DNA from: Amphritea pacifica
GTDB taxonomy: Bacteria > Pseudomonadota > Gammaproteobacteria > Pseudomonadales > Balneatricaceae
NCBI RefSeq assembly: GCF_016924145.1
Contig: NZ_JAFFZO010000028.1
Location: forward strand, 1 to 55,780
Direction of reading: 5' to 3'
DNA: 55,780 nucleotides
A program made the position numbers and the translations under genes. The number at the start of each line of letters is the position of its first letter. Within the stretch, counting starts at the first letter, position 1. The notes below the pieces were generated by a model that did not search any database, was not told the DNA's origin, and was given only the letters and a program-made list of their open reading frames with translations. Below are positions 49,148 through 55,780 of the stretch, piece after piece.

Positions 49148-49954
49148 ATGAGTAAGAAACTACTACTGGCCATGACCGGGCTGCTACTGACTCTCAACAC
49201 AGCCTCCGCATATGCCGCCAGTCTGGCAAAAGGCCTGAAAGCCTTTGAAGCCAAGGACTACAGCACTGCCATGACTGAGCTGAAGCCACTGATCAATGAC
49301 AACAATCTGGACGCAATGAATCTTGTCGGGCAGATGTATGAATTCGGTCTCGGCGTTGAAGCCGACGAGCAGGCCGCCGTAAAGCTCTATAACCGTTGTA
49401 GCGCTCAGGGACACCTGGACTGTGTCAACAGTCTGCGGGCTTACAAAGATAAAGGTTACAAAGTTGAACTGAAAACCGTTGAACCGGCCGCTGAATCCGG
49501 CGATGCCACCGCTCAGAACCGCCTCGGTGAGATGTATGAGTTTGGTTATGGTGTCAAACGCGATGCAGCTCAGGCGTTCAAATGGTATTCACTGGCCGCG
49601 GATCAGGGGCTGGTCGTTGCTCAGCACAACCTGGGACGGGCCTATAACTTCGGCACCGGTGTTCAGCAGGATTTCGCCATGGCGGAGAAGTGGTACCGTA
49701 AAGCCGCTGAACAGGGACATATGGACGCCATGTTCTTCCTTGGTGCACTGTACTCCAACAACCACGGTGAAGAGGATGATCAGCAAACCAACATCATCGC
49801 CTACGCCTGGTTACAAAACGCGCTGGAGCTGGGCAACCAGACCGCGACAGCGATCCAGTCCCGCATCGTCATGAAACTCTCTGACAGCGAACTGGAACAA
49901 GCCAAAGCACTGGCGACTGAATACAAAGAGAAGTTTGTCACACCATTCAAATAA
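49148..49954 (+). CDS. Periplasmic Sel1-like repeat protein
   Basis: The 268 residues have a signal peptide (KKLLLAMTGLLLTLNTASAYA, cleavage near residue 24) followed by Sel1-type repeats of about 36 residues (AMNLVGQMYEFGLGVEADEQAA, AQNRLGEMYEFGYGVKRDAAQA, AQHNLGRAYNFGTGVQQDFAMA, AMFFLGALYSNNHG). The family mediates protein contacts; no specific partner can be named. Followed by a terminator. Confidence 0.88.
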   Translation: MSKKLLLAMTGLLLTLNTASAYAASLAKGLKAFEAKDYSTAMTELKPLINDNNLDAMNLVGQMYEFGLGVEADEQAAVKLYNRCSAQGHLDCVNSLRAYKDKGYKVELKTVEPAAESGDATAQNRLGEMYEFGYGVKRDAAQAFKWYSLAADQGLVVAQHNLGRAYNFGTGVQQDFAMAEKWYRKAAEQGHMDAMFFLGALYSNNHGEEDDQQTNIIAYAWLQNALELGNQTATAIQSRIVMKLSDSELEQAKALATEYKEKFVTPFK

Positions 49955-49970
49955 CACGATCGCACAACTG

Positions 49971-49998
49971 AAAAGCCGGGCCTGTGTCCGGTTTTTTT
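49971..49998 (+). terminator. Terminator after the Sel1 gene
   Basis: Stem GCCGGGC-CTGT-GTCCGGT with a run of seven T residues, 16 bases past the stop codon. Confidence 0.85.
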
Positions 49999-50061
49999 AT
50001 ATGCGGGTCGTAACAACCGGGCATGTTTTGATGGTATAGTCTGCGGCTGTTAGATGGTCGC

Positions 50062-50089
50062 GGCTTGCCTGCATCAATCCAGGCAAGCC
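50062..50089 (+). other. Perfect hairpin in the RDD gene leader
   Basis: GGCTTGCCTG and its exact complement CAGGCAAGCC are separated by CATCAATC, 41 bases before the RDD gene start. No T tract follows, so it is not a typical terminator; it may be a leader-RNA structure or an operator. Confidence 0.6.
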
Positions 50090-50130
50090 CAGCCGGTAGT
50101 CAATCTTAGCCAGAGACTGTAAGAATCAAG

Positions 50131-50571
50131 ATGAGCAAACCTTTCCCGGAACTTGAAGGCGAACTGCGCCAGCCCAGCCTGATGCGCCGTTTCGCAGCCA
50201 TGATCTATGATGGTTTTCTGGTGGTTGCCATCTGGATGTGCACCGGTTTCGCAGCCGTCGGACTGAACCATGGTGAAGCGGTCAGCGGTCCGCTGTTTCA
50301 ATCAGTCCTGTTTCTGCTGACCTTCGCTTTCTTCGCCTACTTCTGGGTCCGTCTGGGTCAGACCCTGGGGATGCAAGCATGGAAACTACGAGTGCAAACC
50401 CTCGATGGTGGCCATATCAGCCTGCGCCAGGCGCTGATCCGCTTTATGACCGCCATCGTCTCATTCGCCTGCTTAGGCCTGGGCTTCTTCTGGATGCTGT
50501 TTTCATCCAACAAAGCCACCTGGCATGACAGCTTCTCAGAAACGCAGATAGTTTTGCTGCCCAAGAAGTGA
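50131..50571 (+). CDS. RDD family membrane protein
   Basis: The 146 residues contain three hydrophobic segments (GFLVVAIWMCTGFAAVGL, SVLFLLTFAFFAYFWV, FMTAIVSFACLGLGFFWMLF) and the RDD family pattern: RRFAAMIYDGFLV near the N-terminus and GQTLGMQAWKLRVQTLDG, with TWHDSFSETQIV at the end. The function of this family is poorly known; some members transport ions. Located upstream of lptG as in related genomes, but on the opposite strand. Confidence 0.86.
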   Translation: MSKPFPELEGELRQPSLMRRFAAMIYDGFLVVAIWMCTGFAAVGLNHGEAVSGPLFQSVLFLLTFAFFAYFWVRLGQTLGMQAWKLRVQTLDGGHISLRQALIRFMTAIVSFACLGLGFFWMLFSSNKATWHDSFSETQIVLLPKK

Positions 50572-50597
50572 AGCGAGAACTTTGTAAGATCTCTCTT

Positions 50598-50653
50598 TGT
50601 AGGAGCGGCTTCCAGCCGCGAATGACTGATCGCGGCTGGAAGCCGCTCCTACA
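50598..50653. repeat. REP-like palindrome 1
   Basis: Perfect 24-bp inverted repeat starting TGTAGGAGCGGCTTCC around the 8-base loop ATGACTGA. The GTAGGAGCGGCTTCCAGCCG type is a common extragenic repeat in Pseudomonas-like genomes. Confidence 0.9.
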
Positions 50654-50796
50654 TAATGCGCACAAAAAACTGACAACCATGCCCCTGCAAGCGCTTAATC
50701 CAGAACGGAAGCTTCGCTTCCTGCTAGTAGTTAGACGCAACTGCGTTGCTAGCTAGAAAAAGCAAAGATTAAGAGCAATAGCACGGAGTGGCTTTG
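50613..50796. repeat. Direct repeat copy 1 (184 bases)
   Basis: Runs from the middle of REP palindrome 1 through the spacer CATGCCCCTGCAAGCGCTTA, the hairpins at 50707-50721 and 50737-50749, and the edge GCTAGAAAAAGCAAAG to GAGTGGCTTTG. It aligns at a fixed offset of 389 bases with 51002-51185, with about five substitutions and no gaps. Confidence 0.9.
50703..50796. repeat. CTAG mini-hairpin element, locus F
   Basis: Two hairpins, GGAAGC-TTC-GCTTCC (50707-50721) and GCAAC-TGC-GTTGC (50737-50749), joined by CTAGTAGTTAGAC and leaving through GCTAGCTAGAAAAAGCAAAG to GAGTGGCTTTG. Confidence 0.85.
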
Positions 50797-50809
50797 TAGG
50801 ACCTCTCCT

Positions 50810-50865
50810 TGTAGGAGCGGCTTCCAGCCGCGAATGACTGATCGCGGCGGGAAGCCGCTCCTACA
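50810..50865. repeat. REP-like palindrome 2
   Basis: Same 56-base palindrome as at 50598-50653, with one mismatch in the right arm (GCGGCGGGAAG in place of GCGGCTGGAAG). Confidence 0.9.
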
Positions 50866-50921
50866 CAAAACACACAATCCACACAAAAAAGCTGACAACC
50901 ATGCCTCTGAAAGCGCTTAAT

Positions 50922-50997
50922 CCTTCTCTTTTCCCAGCAAGCGCAGCGCCCTGACCACTAGCAAGTCGCGCAGCGACGTCTAGCCACTTTCGCGCCT
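50922..50997. repeat. CTAG mini-hairpin element, locus G
   Basis: A degenerate edge CTTTTCCCAGC, a GCGCAGCGC unit, then the module CTAGCAA-GTCGC-GCA-GCGAC-GTCTAGCC (hairpin 50965-50977). The preceding spacer CATGCCTCTGAAAGCGCTTA is a diverged copy of that in the 184-base duplication. Confidence 0.8.
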
Positions 50998-51000
50998 TTT

Positions 51001-51042
51001 GCAGCCGCGAATGACTGATCGCGGCTGGAAGCCGCTCCTACA
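51001..51042. repeat. REP-like palindrome 3, left arm truncated
   Basis: Starts at GCAGCCGCG, so the outer 14 or so bases of the left arm are missing while the right arm is complete. The truncation point is the left end of the second copy of the 184-base duplication. Confidence 0.88.
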
Positions 51043-51185
51043 TAATGCACACAAAAAGCTGACAACCATGCCCCTGCAAGCGCTTATTCTAGAACGGAAG
51101 CTTCGCTTCCTGCTAGTAGTTAGACGCAACTGCGTTGCTTGCTAGAAAAAGCAAAGATTAAGAGCAATAGCACGGAGTGGCTTTG
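51002..51185. repeat. Direct repeat copy 2 (184 bases)
   Basis: Second copy of 50613-50796, including hairpins GGAAGC-TTC-GCTTCC (51096-51110) and GCAAC-TGC-GTTGC (51126-51138). Near-identity suggests a recent duplication. Confidence 0.9.
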
Positions 51186-51186
51186 A

Positions 51187-51257
51187 TCTTTTTCTAGCAA
51201 GCGCAGCGTTCTAACCACTAGCAAGTCACGCAGTGACGTCTAGCCACTCTCGCGCTT
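51187..51257. repeat. CTAG mini-hairpin element, locus I
   Basis: Edge CTTTTTCTAGC, a GCGCAGCG unit, then CTAGCAA-GTCAC-GCA-GTGAC-GTCTAGCC (hairpin 51225-51237). It abuts locus H head to head and ends about 9 bases from the lptG stop codon. Compared with locus G, the hairpin differs by one base in each arm, and the pair still matches (C-G to T-A type change). Confidence 0.85.
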
Positions 51258-51265
51258 TTTGCAAT

Positions 51266-52333
51266 TTATCCTGCTCGTTTAATCAACCAACTCCCCAGCA
51301 TCATACAGATCATAATCGGCACCAGCGCGGACCAGACCGGGTCAATACTATAGAGACTGCTCATCGGCGCGAGAATATCCTGACTGATTTTGAAGATCAT
51401 TCCCACCACCACGCCGGTGATGATGCGTTGTCCGGAAGACACACTGCGCAATGAGCCAAAGATAAACGACACCGCCACCAGCACCAGCCCGATAATAGCC
51501 AGTGGCTGAAATGCTTTGCGCCAGAAACTCTGCATATAGCGATCATTATCCAGCTCCTGGTCATCAAGGTACTGGCTGTATTGATACAGCTCGCTGGTGG
51601 ACATCTCTTTCGGTTTGACCATCAACACCTTGAGACGCTGGGGGTTCAGCTCGATATTCCATTCCTGAGAATCATAATGCTGGACCTGAGTCTGAGCCTT
51701 ATTTTCCAGAAAACGGGTTTCAGCCACATCCTTCAACACCCAGACGCCGTTTTGGTAATGGCCCGATTTGGCATAGCTGCTGAACGACAGACTGCTATCG
51801 GGGGCAAGACCCAAACGGGTTACGCCCTGTATATCGCCGGCAGGGGTCACCACGTTGATATGGATATACTCGCCATTCTCCCGATGCCACACCCCGGTAC
51901 GGGCGGAGATAGTGCCGCGATTAAGGTGCTGGGCGCGGATACTCTCCCCCAGCGCGCCGGCATAGGGCGCCACATATTCCCCCAGAAACAGCGCCACTAC
52001 CGCGAGCACAATCACCGGTTTTAATACCATCCGCACCAGACGCCATACCGACACCCCGGCAGCCCGCATCACTGTCAGCTCACTGCCGTTTGCCAGTCCG
52101 CCAAGCCCCAGAAGGCAGCCAACCAGGCACCCCAGCGGCAGATATTCATAAAACGCGGCGGGCATATTCAGGGCGGAATACCCCAATGCGATAATCAGCG
52201 TATAGCCCTCATTCAGCTCCGACATCTCATCGATGATCTGGAACAGAAAGTCCAGGCCGACCACAATCAGCATCACCACCATAATGCTGAGCAAAACCTG
52301 CTGACCGACATAACGATCCAGCTTAAGCAGCAT
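51266..52333 (-). CDS. lptG: LPS export permease LptG
   Basis: Inner membrane component of the LptB2FG ABC transporter that extracts lipopolysaccharide. The start at 52333 gives 355 residues beginning LLKLDRYVGQQVLLSIMVV, as in known LptG; longer frames would lie inside lptF. Six transmembrane segments, three on either side of a periplasmic jellyroll domain, are apparent. The ATG overlaps the lptF stop by 11 bases, indicating coupling. Confidence 0.94.
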   Translation of the reverse strand: MLLKLDRYVGQQVLLSIMVVMLIVVGLDFLFQIIDEMSELNEGYTLIIALGYSALNMPAAFYEYLPLGCLVGCLLGLGGLANGSELTVMRAAGVSVWRLVRMVLKPVIVLAVVALFLGEYVAPYAGALGESIRAQHLNRGTISARTGVWHRENGEYIHINVVTPAGDIQGVTRLGLAPDSSLSFSSYAKSGHYQNGVWVLKDVAETRFLENKAQTQVQHYDSQEWNIELNPQRLKVLMVKPKEMSTSELYQYSQYLDDQELDNDRYMQSFWRKAFQPLAIIGLVLVAVSFIFGSLRSVSSGQRIITGVVVGMIFKISQDILAPMSSLYSIDPVWSALVPIMICMMLGSWLIKRAG

Positions 52334-53426
52334 GATCAGCCCTCCGCCATCCCAGCAGTTTCTTCCAGGAACCATCGACATATAACAGCCCCATGGCCAG
52401 TCCAAAGAACAGCAGATGTACCAGCCACAGCAGGATCACCTCGCCCCCGTCTCGCTCAATATATTTACGTATATTGGTAAGCAGCATCAGATAAGCCATG
52501 TAAAGCAGAATGGAGGGTATCAGCTTGGCATAGCGCCCCTGCCGGGGATTGGTTTTACTCAATGGCACCGCCAGCAGCGCAACAATCAGGGTCAGCATCG
52601 GCAATGACAACCGCCAGTGCAGTTGTGCCCGTTCTGCGGCACTGCCATCAAACAGCTTAGTGGTCGGCAGGGAGTAGAGTTCATTCACCTGCTGGATCGG
52701 TTGCTGATCCGGCAGACGAATTCCATATTCCTGAAACTGAATCTGACGATAGTCCGCTTCACCGGGGTTGCCCTCATAGCGATAACCATTATCCAGCACC
52801 AGATAACGTATCCCGGTGTCAGGGTTGGTATAACTGCGCCCCTTTTCTGCCACCACCATTACCGCCTGCTCCCGGTTATCCACCTTCACCTTCTCAGAGA
52901 TAAACACTCCCCTCATGGAGCCGCTGAGACTATCCAGATGTTCGATATAGGTGACCCGGTTGCCCCTGGGCATGGTCTGGAAGCGCCCCTCGGTGATCAC
53001 ATCAAACTCACCGACATTGCGCTGTTTCTGCAGCATAATCTCGGTCTGATTTGCGCCCACAGGCGAGAGATAGAGACTCATCAGTGATACCAGCAGAGCG
53101 GTAAACAGCGCGGGTCCCAGGGTATACATGGTCAGGCGGCGCTGACTCATACCGGTGGCCTGCAGCACCACCATCTCGCTTTCCAGATAGAGCCGACCGT
53201 AGGCCAGCAAAATACCCAGAAACAGCCCCAGCGGCAAAATCAGTTCAAGAAAACCGGGCATTCGGTACAGAAGGTAGTAAAATACCGCTTCCATCGGTAT
53301 CTCACCGGCCGCAGCGATACTCAGATAACTGATAAAACGACCACTCATAATGATCAACAGCAGCACCAGAGTAACTGCGGCCATGCTGATCAGCACCTCT
53401 TTGGCCAGGTAGCGAAAGATAATCAA
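52323..53426 (-). CDS. lptF: LPS export permease LptF
   Basis: Partner of LptG. A TTG start at 53426 gives 367 residues beginning (M)IIFRYLAKEVLISMAAVTL, which matches the E. coli LptF start (MIIIRYL) and length (366); AGGA lies 9 bases upstream. The frame stays open to 53522 but the extra 32 residues resemble no membrane protein start. Conserved LptF segments include LILPLGLFLGILLAYGRLY and ESEMVVLQATGMS. Divergent from pepA. Confidence 0.93.
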   Translation of the reverse strand: MIIFRYLAKEVLISMAAVTLVLLLIIMSGRFISYLSIAAAGEIPMEAVFYYLLYRMPGFLELILPLGLFLGILLAYGRLYLESEMVVLQATGMSQRRLTMYTLGPALFTALLVSLMSLYLSPVGANQTEIMLQKQRNVGEFDVITEGRFQTMPRGNRVTYIEHLDSLSGSMRGVFISEKVKVDNREQAVMVVAEKGRSYTNPDTGIRYLVLDNGYRYEGNPGEADYRQIQFQEYGIRLPDQQPIQQVNELYSLPTTKLFDGSAAERAQLHWRLSLPMLTLIVALLAVPLSKTNPRQGRYAKLIPSILLYMAYLMLLTNIRKYIERDGGEVILLWLVHLLFFGLAMGLLYVDGSWKKLLGWRRADHAA

Positions 53427-53605
53427 ACTGCCATATCCTGTGTAATTGCAGGTAAAGAATTCTCTCTGATACCGAAAACAGGGTTTTGTTTCTGCGGCAT
53501 TAGGATAAAATCCGGGTATCAAATTAAAAACCGGGCAACAGATACAGGTTGCGCCGGTGCGTCATTATCTTATAAACCAAGCACGATGTCTTGTGTGGAG
53601 AAAGC

Positions 53606-55105
53606 ATGGAATTTGAAATCGTTACCGGTTCAGTAGAATCCCTTGAAACTGACTGTTTAATCGTCGGCGTTGCCCCTGATGGCGAACTAGCCCCCTCTGC
53701 TGATCTGGTCAACAAGGCATCAGCGGGCTACCTCAAAGAGGTGCTCGGCGATCACAACGGCAAGGCGGGTGAAACCCTGCTACTGCATAAGGTTCCCGGT
53801 ATCAGCGCCAGCCGGGTGCTACTGGTGGGCCTCGGGAAAGCCGATGAGCGCAGCGACCGTAATCAGCTGAAGATCATCAGGAGCATCATGGCCAGCCTCA
53901 AAGCGATTCGTTGCAAGACCGCAGTGATCGCTCTGGATGGACTGGAAAGTGCCGATCAGGACCTCTACCGCCAACTGCGCCACAACACCGAATGGGCCAG
54001 CGCCGAGCTGTACCAGTATGACGCCACCAAGAGCAAAAAAGCCGATCCACTCAACCTGGAAAGCATCGCCTTCCTGCTGAGCCAGGACGATGCCGAACTG
54101 GGCGAGTTTTCCATCAGTGACGGCTCCGCAATCGCCAACGGTATCGATACCGCCCGCGAACTGGGCAACCTGCCGGGTAATATCTGCACCCCCTCCTATC
54201 TGGCGGAAAAAGCGCTGGCTCTGGCCGAGACCTGTAAAGAGCTGACCACCACCATTCTCAACGAGGATGAGATGGAAAAGCTGGGTATGCACTCCCTGTT
54301 ATCGGTCGGCAAGGGCAGCTCTGAGCCATCCAAACTGATTGTGATGGAATACAAAGGTGGCGAGCCGGATCAACAGCCTCACGTACTGGTGGGCAAAGGG
54401 ATCACCTTCGACACCGGCGGCATCAGCCTGAAGCCTGGCGCCAAGATGGATGAGATGAAGTTTGATATGTGCGGCGCGGCCAGTGTCATTGGCACCATGG
54501 AAGCACTGACGCAACTGGGGCTGGATCTCAATGTCGTCGGCATTGTCGCTGCTGCAGAGAACATGCCCTCCGGCAACGCCTCCAAGCCCGGCGATATCGT
54601 CACCACCATGTCCGGCCAGACGGTTGAAATCCTCAATACCGATGCCGAGGGTCGACTGGTGCTGTGTGATGCGCTCACCTACGCCGAACGCTTTGAACCG
54701 GAAACCGTCGTCGATATCGCCACCCTGACCGGCGCCTGTATCGTGGCTCTGGGCAACCATGCAACCGGCCTGTTATCCAACGACGATCTGCTGGCCGACG
54801 ATCTGCTGGCCGCGGGTGAGTTTGCCGCGGATAAAGCCTGGCGCCTGCCGTTGTGGGATGAGTATCAGGAACAGCTGGACAGCAACTTTGCCGATATGGG
54901 TAACATTGGCGGCCCCTCCGCCGGCACCATTACTGCGGCCTGCTTCCTGTCACGCTTCACCAAGAAGTATCGCTGGGCACACCTGGATATCGCCGGCGTC
55001 GCCTGGAACAGCAACGGTAAATCGAAAGGGGCCACCGGCCGCTGTGTCCCCCTGCTGTGTCAGCATCTGATTGCCCAGGTGGATGATCTGACCGACGACG
55101 AGTAA
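53606..55105 (+). CDS. pepA: Leucyl aminopeptidase PepA
   Basis: Dizinc/dimanganese M17 aminopeptidase; E. coli PepA also binds DNA. The ATG at 53606 ([13 protein letters not shown]) has GGAG 6 bases upstream and gives 499 residues; a TTG five codons earlier is less likely. Metal and active-site motifs are [27 protein letters not shown] and [10 protein letters not shown]. Divergent from lptFG and upstream of holC, the conserved order. Confidence 0.96.
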   Translation: MEFEIVTGSVESLETDCLIVGVAPDGELAPSADLVNKASAGYLKEVLGDHNGKAGETLLLHKVPGISASRVLLVGLGKADERSDRNQLKIIRSIMASLKAIRCKTAVIALDGLESADQDLYRQLRHNTEWASAELYQYDATKSKKADPLNLESIAFLLSQDDAELGEFSISDGSAIANGIDTARELGNLPGNICTPSYLAEKALALAETCKELTTTILNEDEMEKLGMHSLLSVGKGSSEPSKLIVMEYKGGEPDQQPHVLVGKGITFDTGGISLKPGAKMDEMKFDMCGAASVIGTMEALTQLGLDLNVVGIVAAAENMPSGNASKPGDIVTTMSGQTVEILNTDAEGRLVLCDALTYAERFEPETVVDIATLTGACIVALGNHATGLLSNDDLLADDLLAAGEFAADKAWRLPLWDEYQEQLDSNFADMGNIGGPSAGTITAACFLSRFTKKYRWAHLDIAGVAWNSNGKSKGATGRCVPLLCQHLIAQVDDLTDDE

Positions 55106-55204
55106 ATCAGGTTCTTAACGGGCCAGATCTGCATTTTGATGCCTGGCCTGACCCGTTAAGCCAGCGAATTCACTCCTCCGACTGAATCAAACAGGATAGC
55201 AACG

Positions 55205-55639
55205 ATGAGCCAGGCTGATTTCTATGTTCTGCCCGACGCCGATCCGGAAAGTCGCACCGCCTTCCTCTGCCGCCTGGCGGATAAAGTGCTGGGCCACGGC
55301 CGCAACGCTTACATCCATGTCGCCGGAGAAACCGAGGCGGAACGACTGGATCAGCTATTGTGGGATTATCGCGCCGACGCCTTCATCCCCCACGGCCTGC
55401 TCAACAGAAAACCCGACGCCCCGGTGCAGATCGGCTGGGGCGATCAGCTACCGCAACACCGTGATGTCTACATCAACCTGGCGCTGGATGCTTCAGAAGA
55501 AACGCTGAAATTCGACCGCATCCTCGAGATCGTTATCCAGCAACCCGACATCCTCGCCGCCACCCGGAAAAACTTCGCCCTCTACAAAAACAACGGCATC
55601 ACACCGAAGATGCATGATATGCGTAAGAGCAGTCGCTAG
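55205..55639 (+). CDS. holC: DNA polymerase III chi subunit
   Basis: Clamp-loader accessory subunit that links the replisome to SSB. The 144 residues align with HolC through QADFYVLPDADPESRTAFLCRLADK (noted in part), DQLLWDYRADAFIPHGL and RFDRILEIV. An imperfect inverted repeat (TTAACGGG...CCCGTTAA, 55115-55158) lies in the pepA-holC gap. The stop TAG is part of the CTAG of a repeat element. Confidence 0.93.
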   Translation: MSQADFYVLPDADPESRTAFLCRLADKVLGHGRNAYIHVAGETEAERLDQLLWDYRADAFIPHGLLNRKPDAPVQIGWGDQLPQHRDVYINLALDASEETLKFDRILEIVIQQPDILAATRKNFALYKNNGITPKMHDMRKSSR

Positions 55640-55698
55640 ACGTCACTGCGTGACTTGTTAGACGCTCCTTCGTCGCTTGCTAGTCGCTAGAAAAAGCA
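55634..55698. repeat. CTAG mini-hairpin element, locus J
   Basis: Starts CGCTAGAC, whose TAG is the holC stop, then hairpin GTCAC-TGC-GTGAC (55642-55654), the joint TTGTTAGAC, an imperfect GACGCTCCTTCGTCGC unit and the edge GCTAGTCGCTAGAAAAAGCAAA. The module is the reverse of that at locus I. Confidence 0.83.
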
Positions 55699-55723
55699 AA
55701 ATCTCTCTATGGCTCGTAATACG

Positions 55724-55753
55724 TTTTGTAGGAGGCGCGCCCTCGCGGCGATT
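55724..55753. repeat. Second type of REP-like sequence, partial
   Basis: TTGTAGGAGGCGCGCCCTCGCGGCGA resembles the TGTAGGAGCG-type extragenic repeats but with a different core. The window ends before a possible second arm, so only a partial call is possible. Confidence 0.45.
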
Positions 55754-55780
55754 GAAACAACAACAAAAACTACCGTACTT

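Larger units (their letters stand above)
50572..51265. other. 694-base gene-free repeat region
   Basis: No credible gene. The stretch is almost entirely repeats: three REP-like palindromes (50598-50653, 50810-50865, and 51001-51042 lacking its left arm), four CTAG mini-hairpin elements (50703-50796, 50922-50997, 51087-51186, 51187-51257), and a 184-base direct duplication. Short open frames here read through the palindromes and are not supported. It lies between the convergent RDD and lptG genes. Confidence 0.9.

Noticed and set aside
50568-50756. Short frame beginning at the RDD stop codon
   Set aside because: It reads through a REP palindrome and CTAG hairpins, so it is repeat-derived and not a gene.

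Overview
The window looks like a chromosomal segment of a marine gammaproteobacterium. Gene order and protein sequences resemble Oceanospirillales/Pseudomonadales: an isc cluster next to ndk, rlmN, pilF, rodZ, hisS, yfgM, bamB and der; a tsaE-amidase-mutL-miaA-hfq-hflX-hflKC-yjeT-hisZ-purA block; orn/rsgA/psd; lptFG/pepA/holC; and an NhaD-type sodium/proton antiporter. This is inference from sequence reading; no database search was run. Nearly all genes are housekeeping genes. No prophage, integron, CRISPR array, insertion sequence, rRNA or tRNA gene was recognised.

Layout. 335-14136 (minus strand): one long co-oriented block reading iscR-iscS-iscU-iscA-hscB-hscA-fdx-iscX, terminator, ndk-rlmN-pilF-rodZ-hisS-yfgM-bamB-der. 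It starts from a promoter overlaid by two abutting IscR type-1-like boxes. trmJ (minus) and suhB (plus) are divergent. suhB converges on purA, which ends the second minus-strand block (29087 down to 16103: nnr-tsaE-amidase-mutL-miaA-hfq-hflX-hflK-hflC-yjeT-hisZ-purA). queG (plus) converges on a patatin-like phospholipase. A GAF-GGDEF-EAL protein and orn (both minus) precede the plus-strand genes rsgA, an HDOD protein, an RhdA-type rhodanese, psd, ygfZ and efpL. A GFA-family protein, an unknown protein, ung, a membrane protein, lysS and prfB follow on the minus strand. Then come nhaD, a flavodoxin, a phasin-like protein, gloA, a Sel1-repeat protein, an RDD membrane protein, lptG/lptF, pepA and holC.

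How the genes work together. The isc genes assemble iron-sulfur clusters for RlmN, QueG and ferredoxin, all encoded here. Several genes serve translation and RNA metabolism (hisS, rlmN, trmJ, miaA, queG, tsaE, lysS, prfB, efpL, rsgA, der, hfq, orn, hflX). Others serve envelope biogenesis (bamB, rodZ, pilF, amidase, psd, lptFG) and replication or repair (mutL, ung, holC).

The most unusual signal is not a gene. It is a dispersed family of short CTAG-delimited mini-hairpins found in about five intergenic regions. Arm sequences differ between copies but the change is matched on the other arm. Two copies carry tandem CTAGTGG arrays, and the elements sit on the 3' ends of genes, where they supply the stop codon of ung and holC. 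A 694-base gene-free stretch (50572-51265) is packed with these modules and with REP-like palindromes, including a 184-base direct duplication. Other points of note are a SuhB that has lost the inositol monophosphatase catalytic motifs, a prfB without the programmed frameshift, an endonuclease-type MutL, and frequent TTG/GTG starts.
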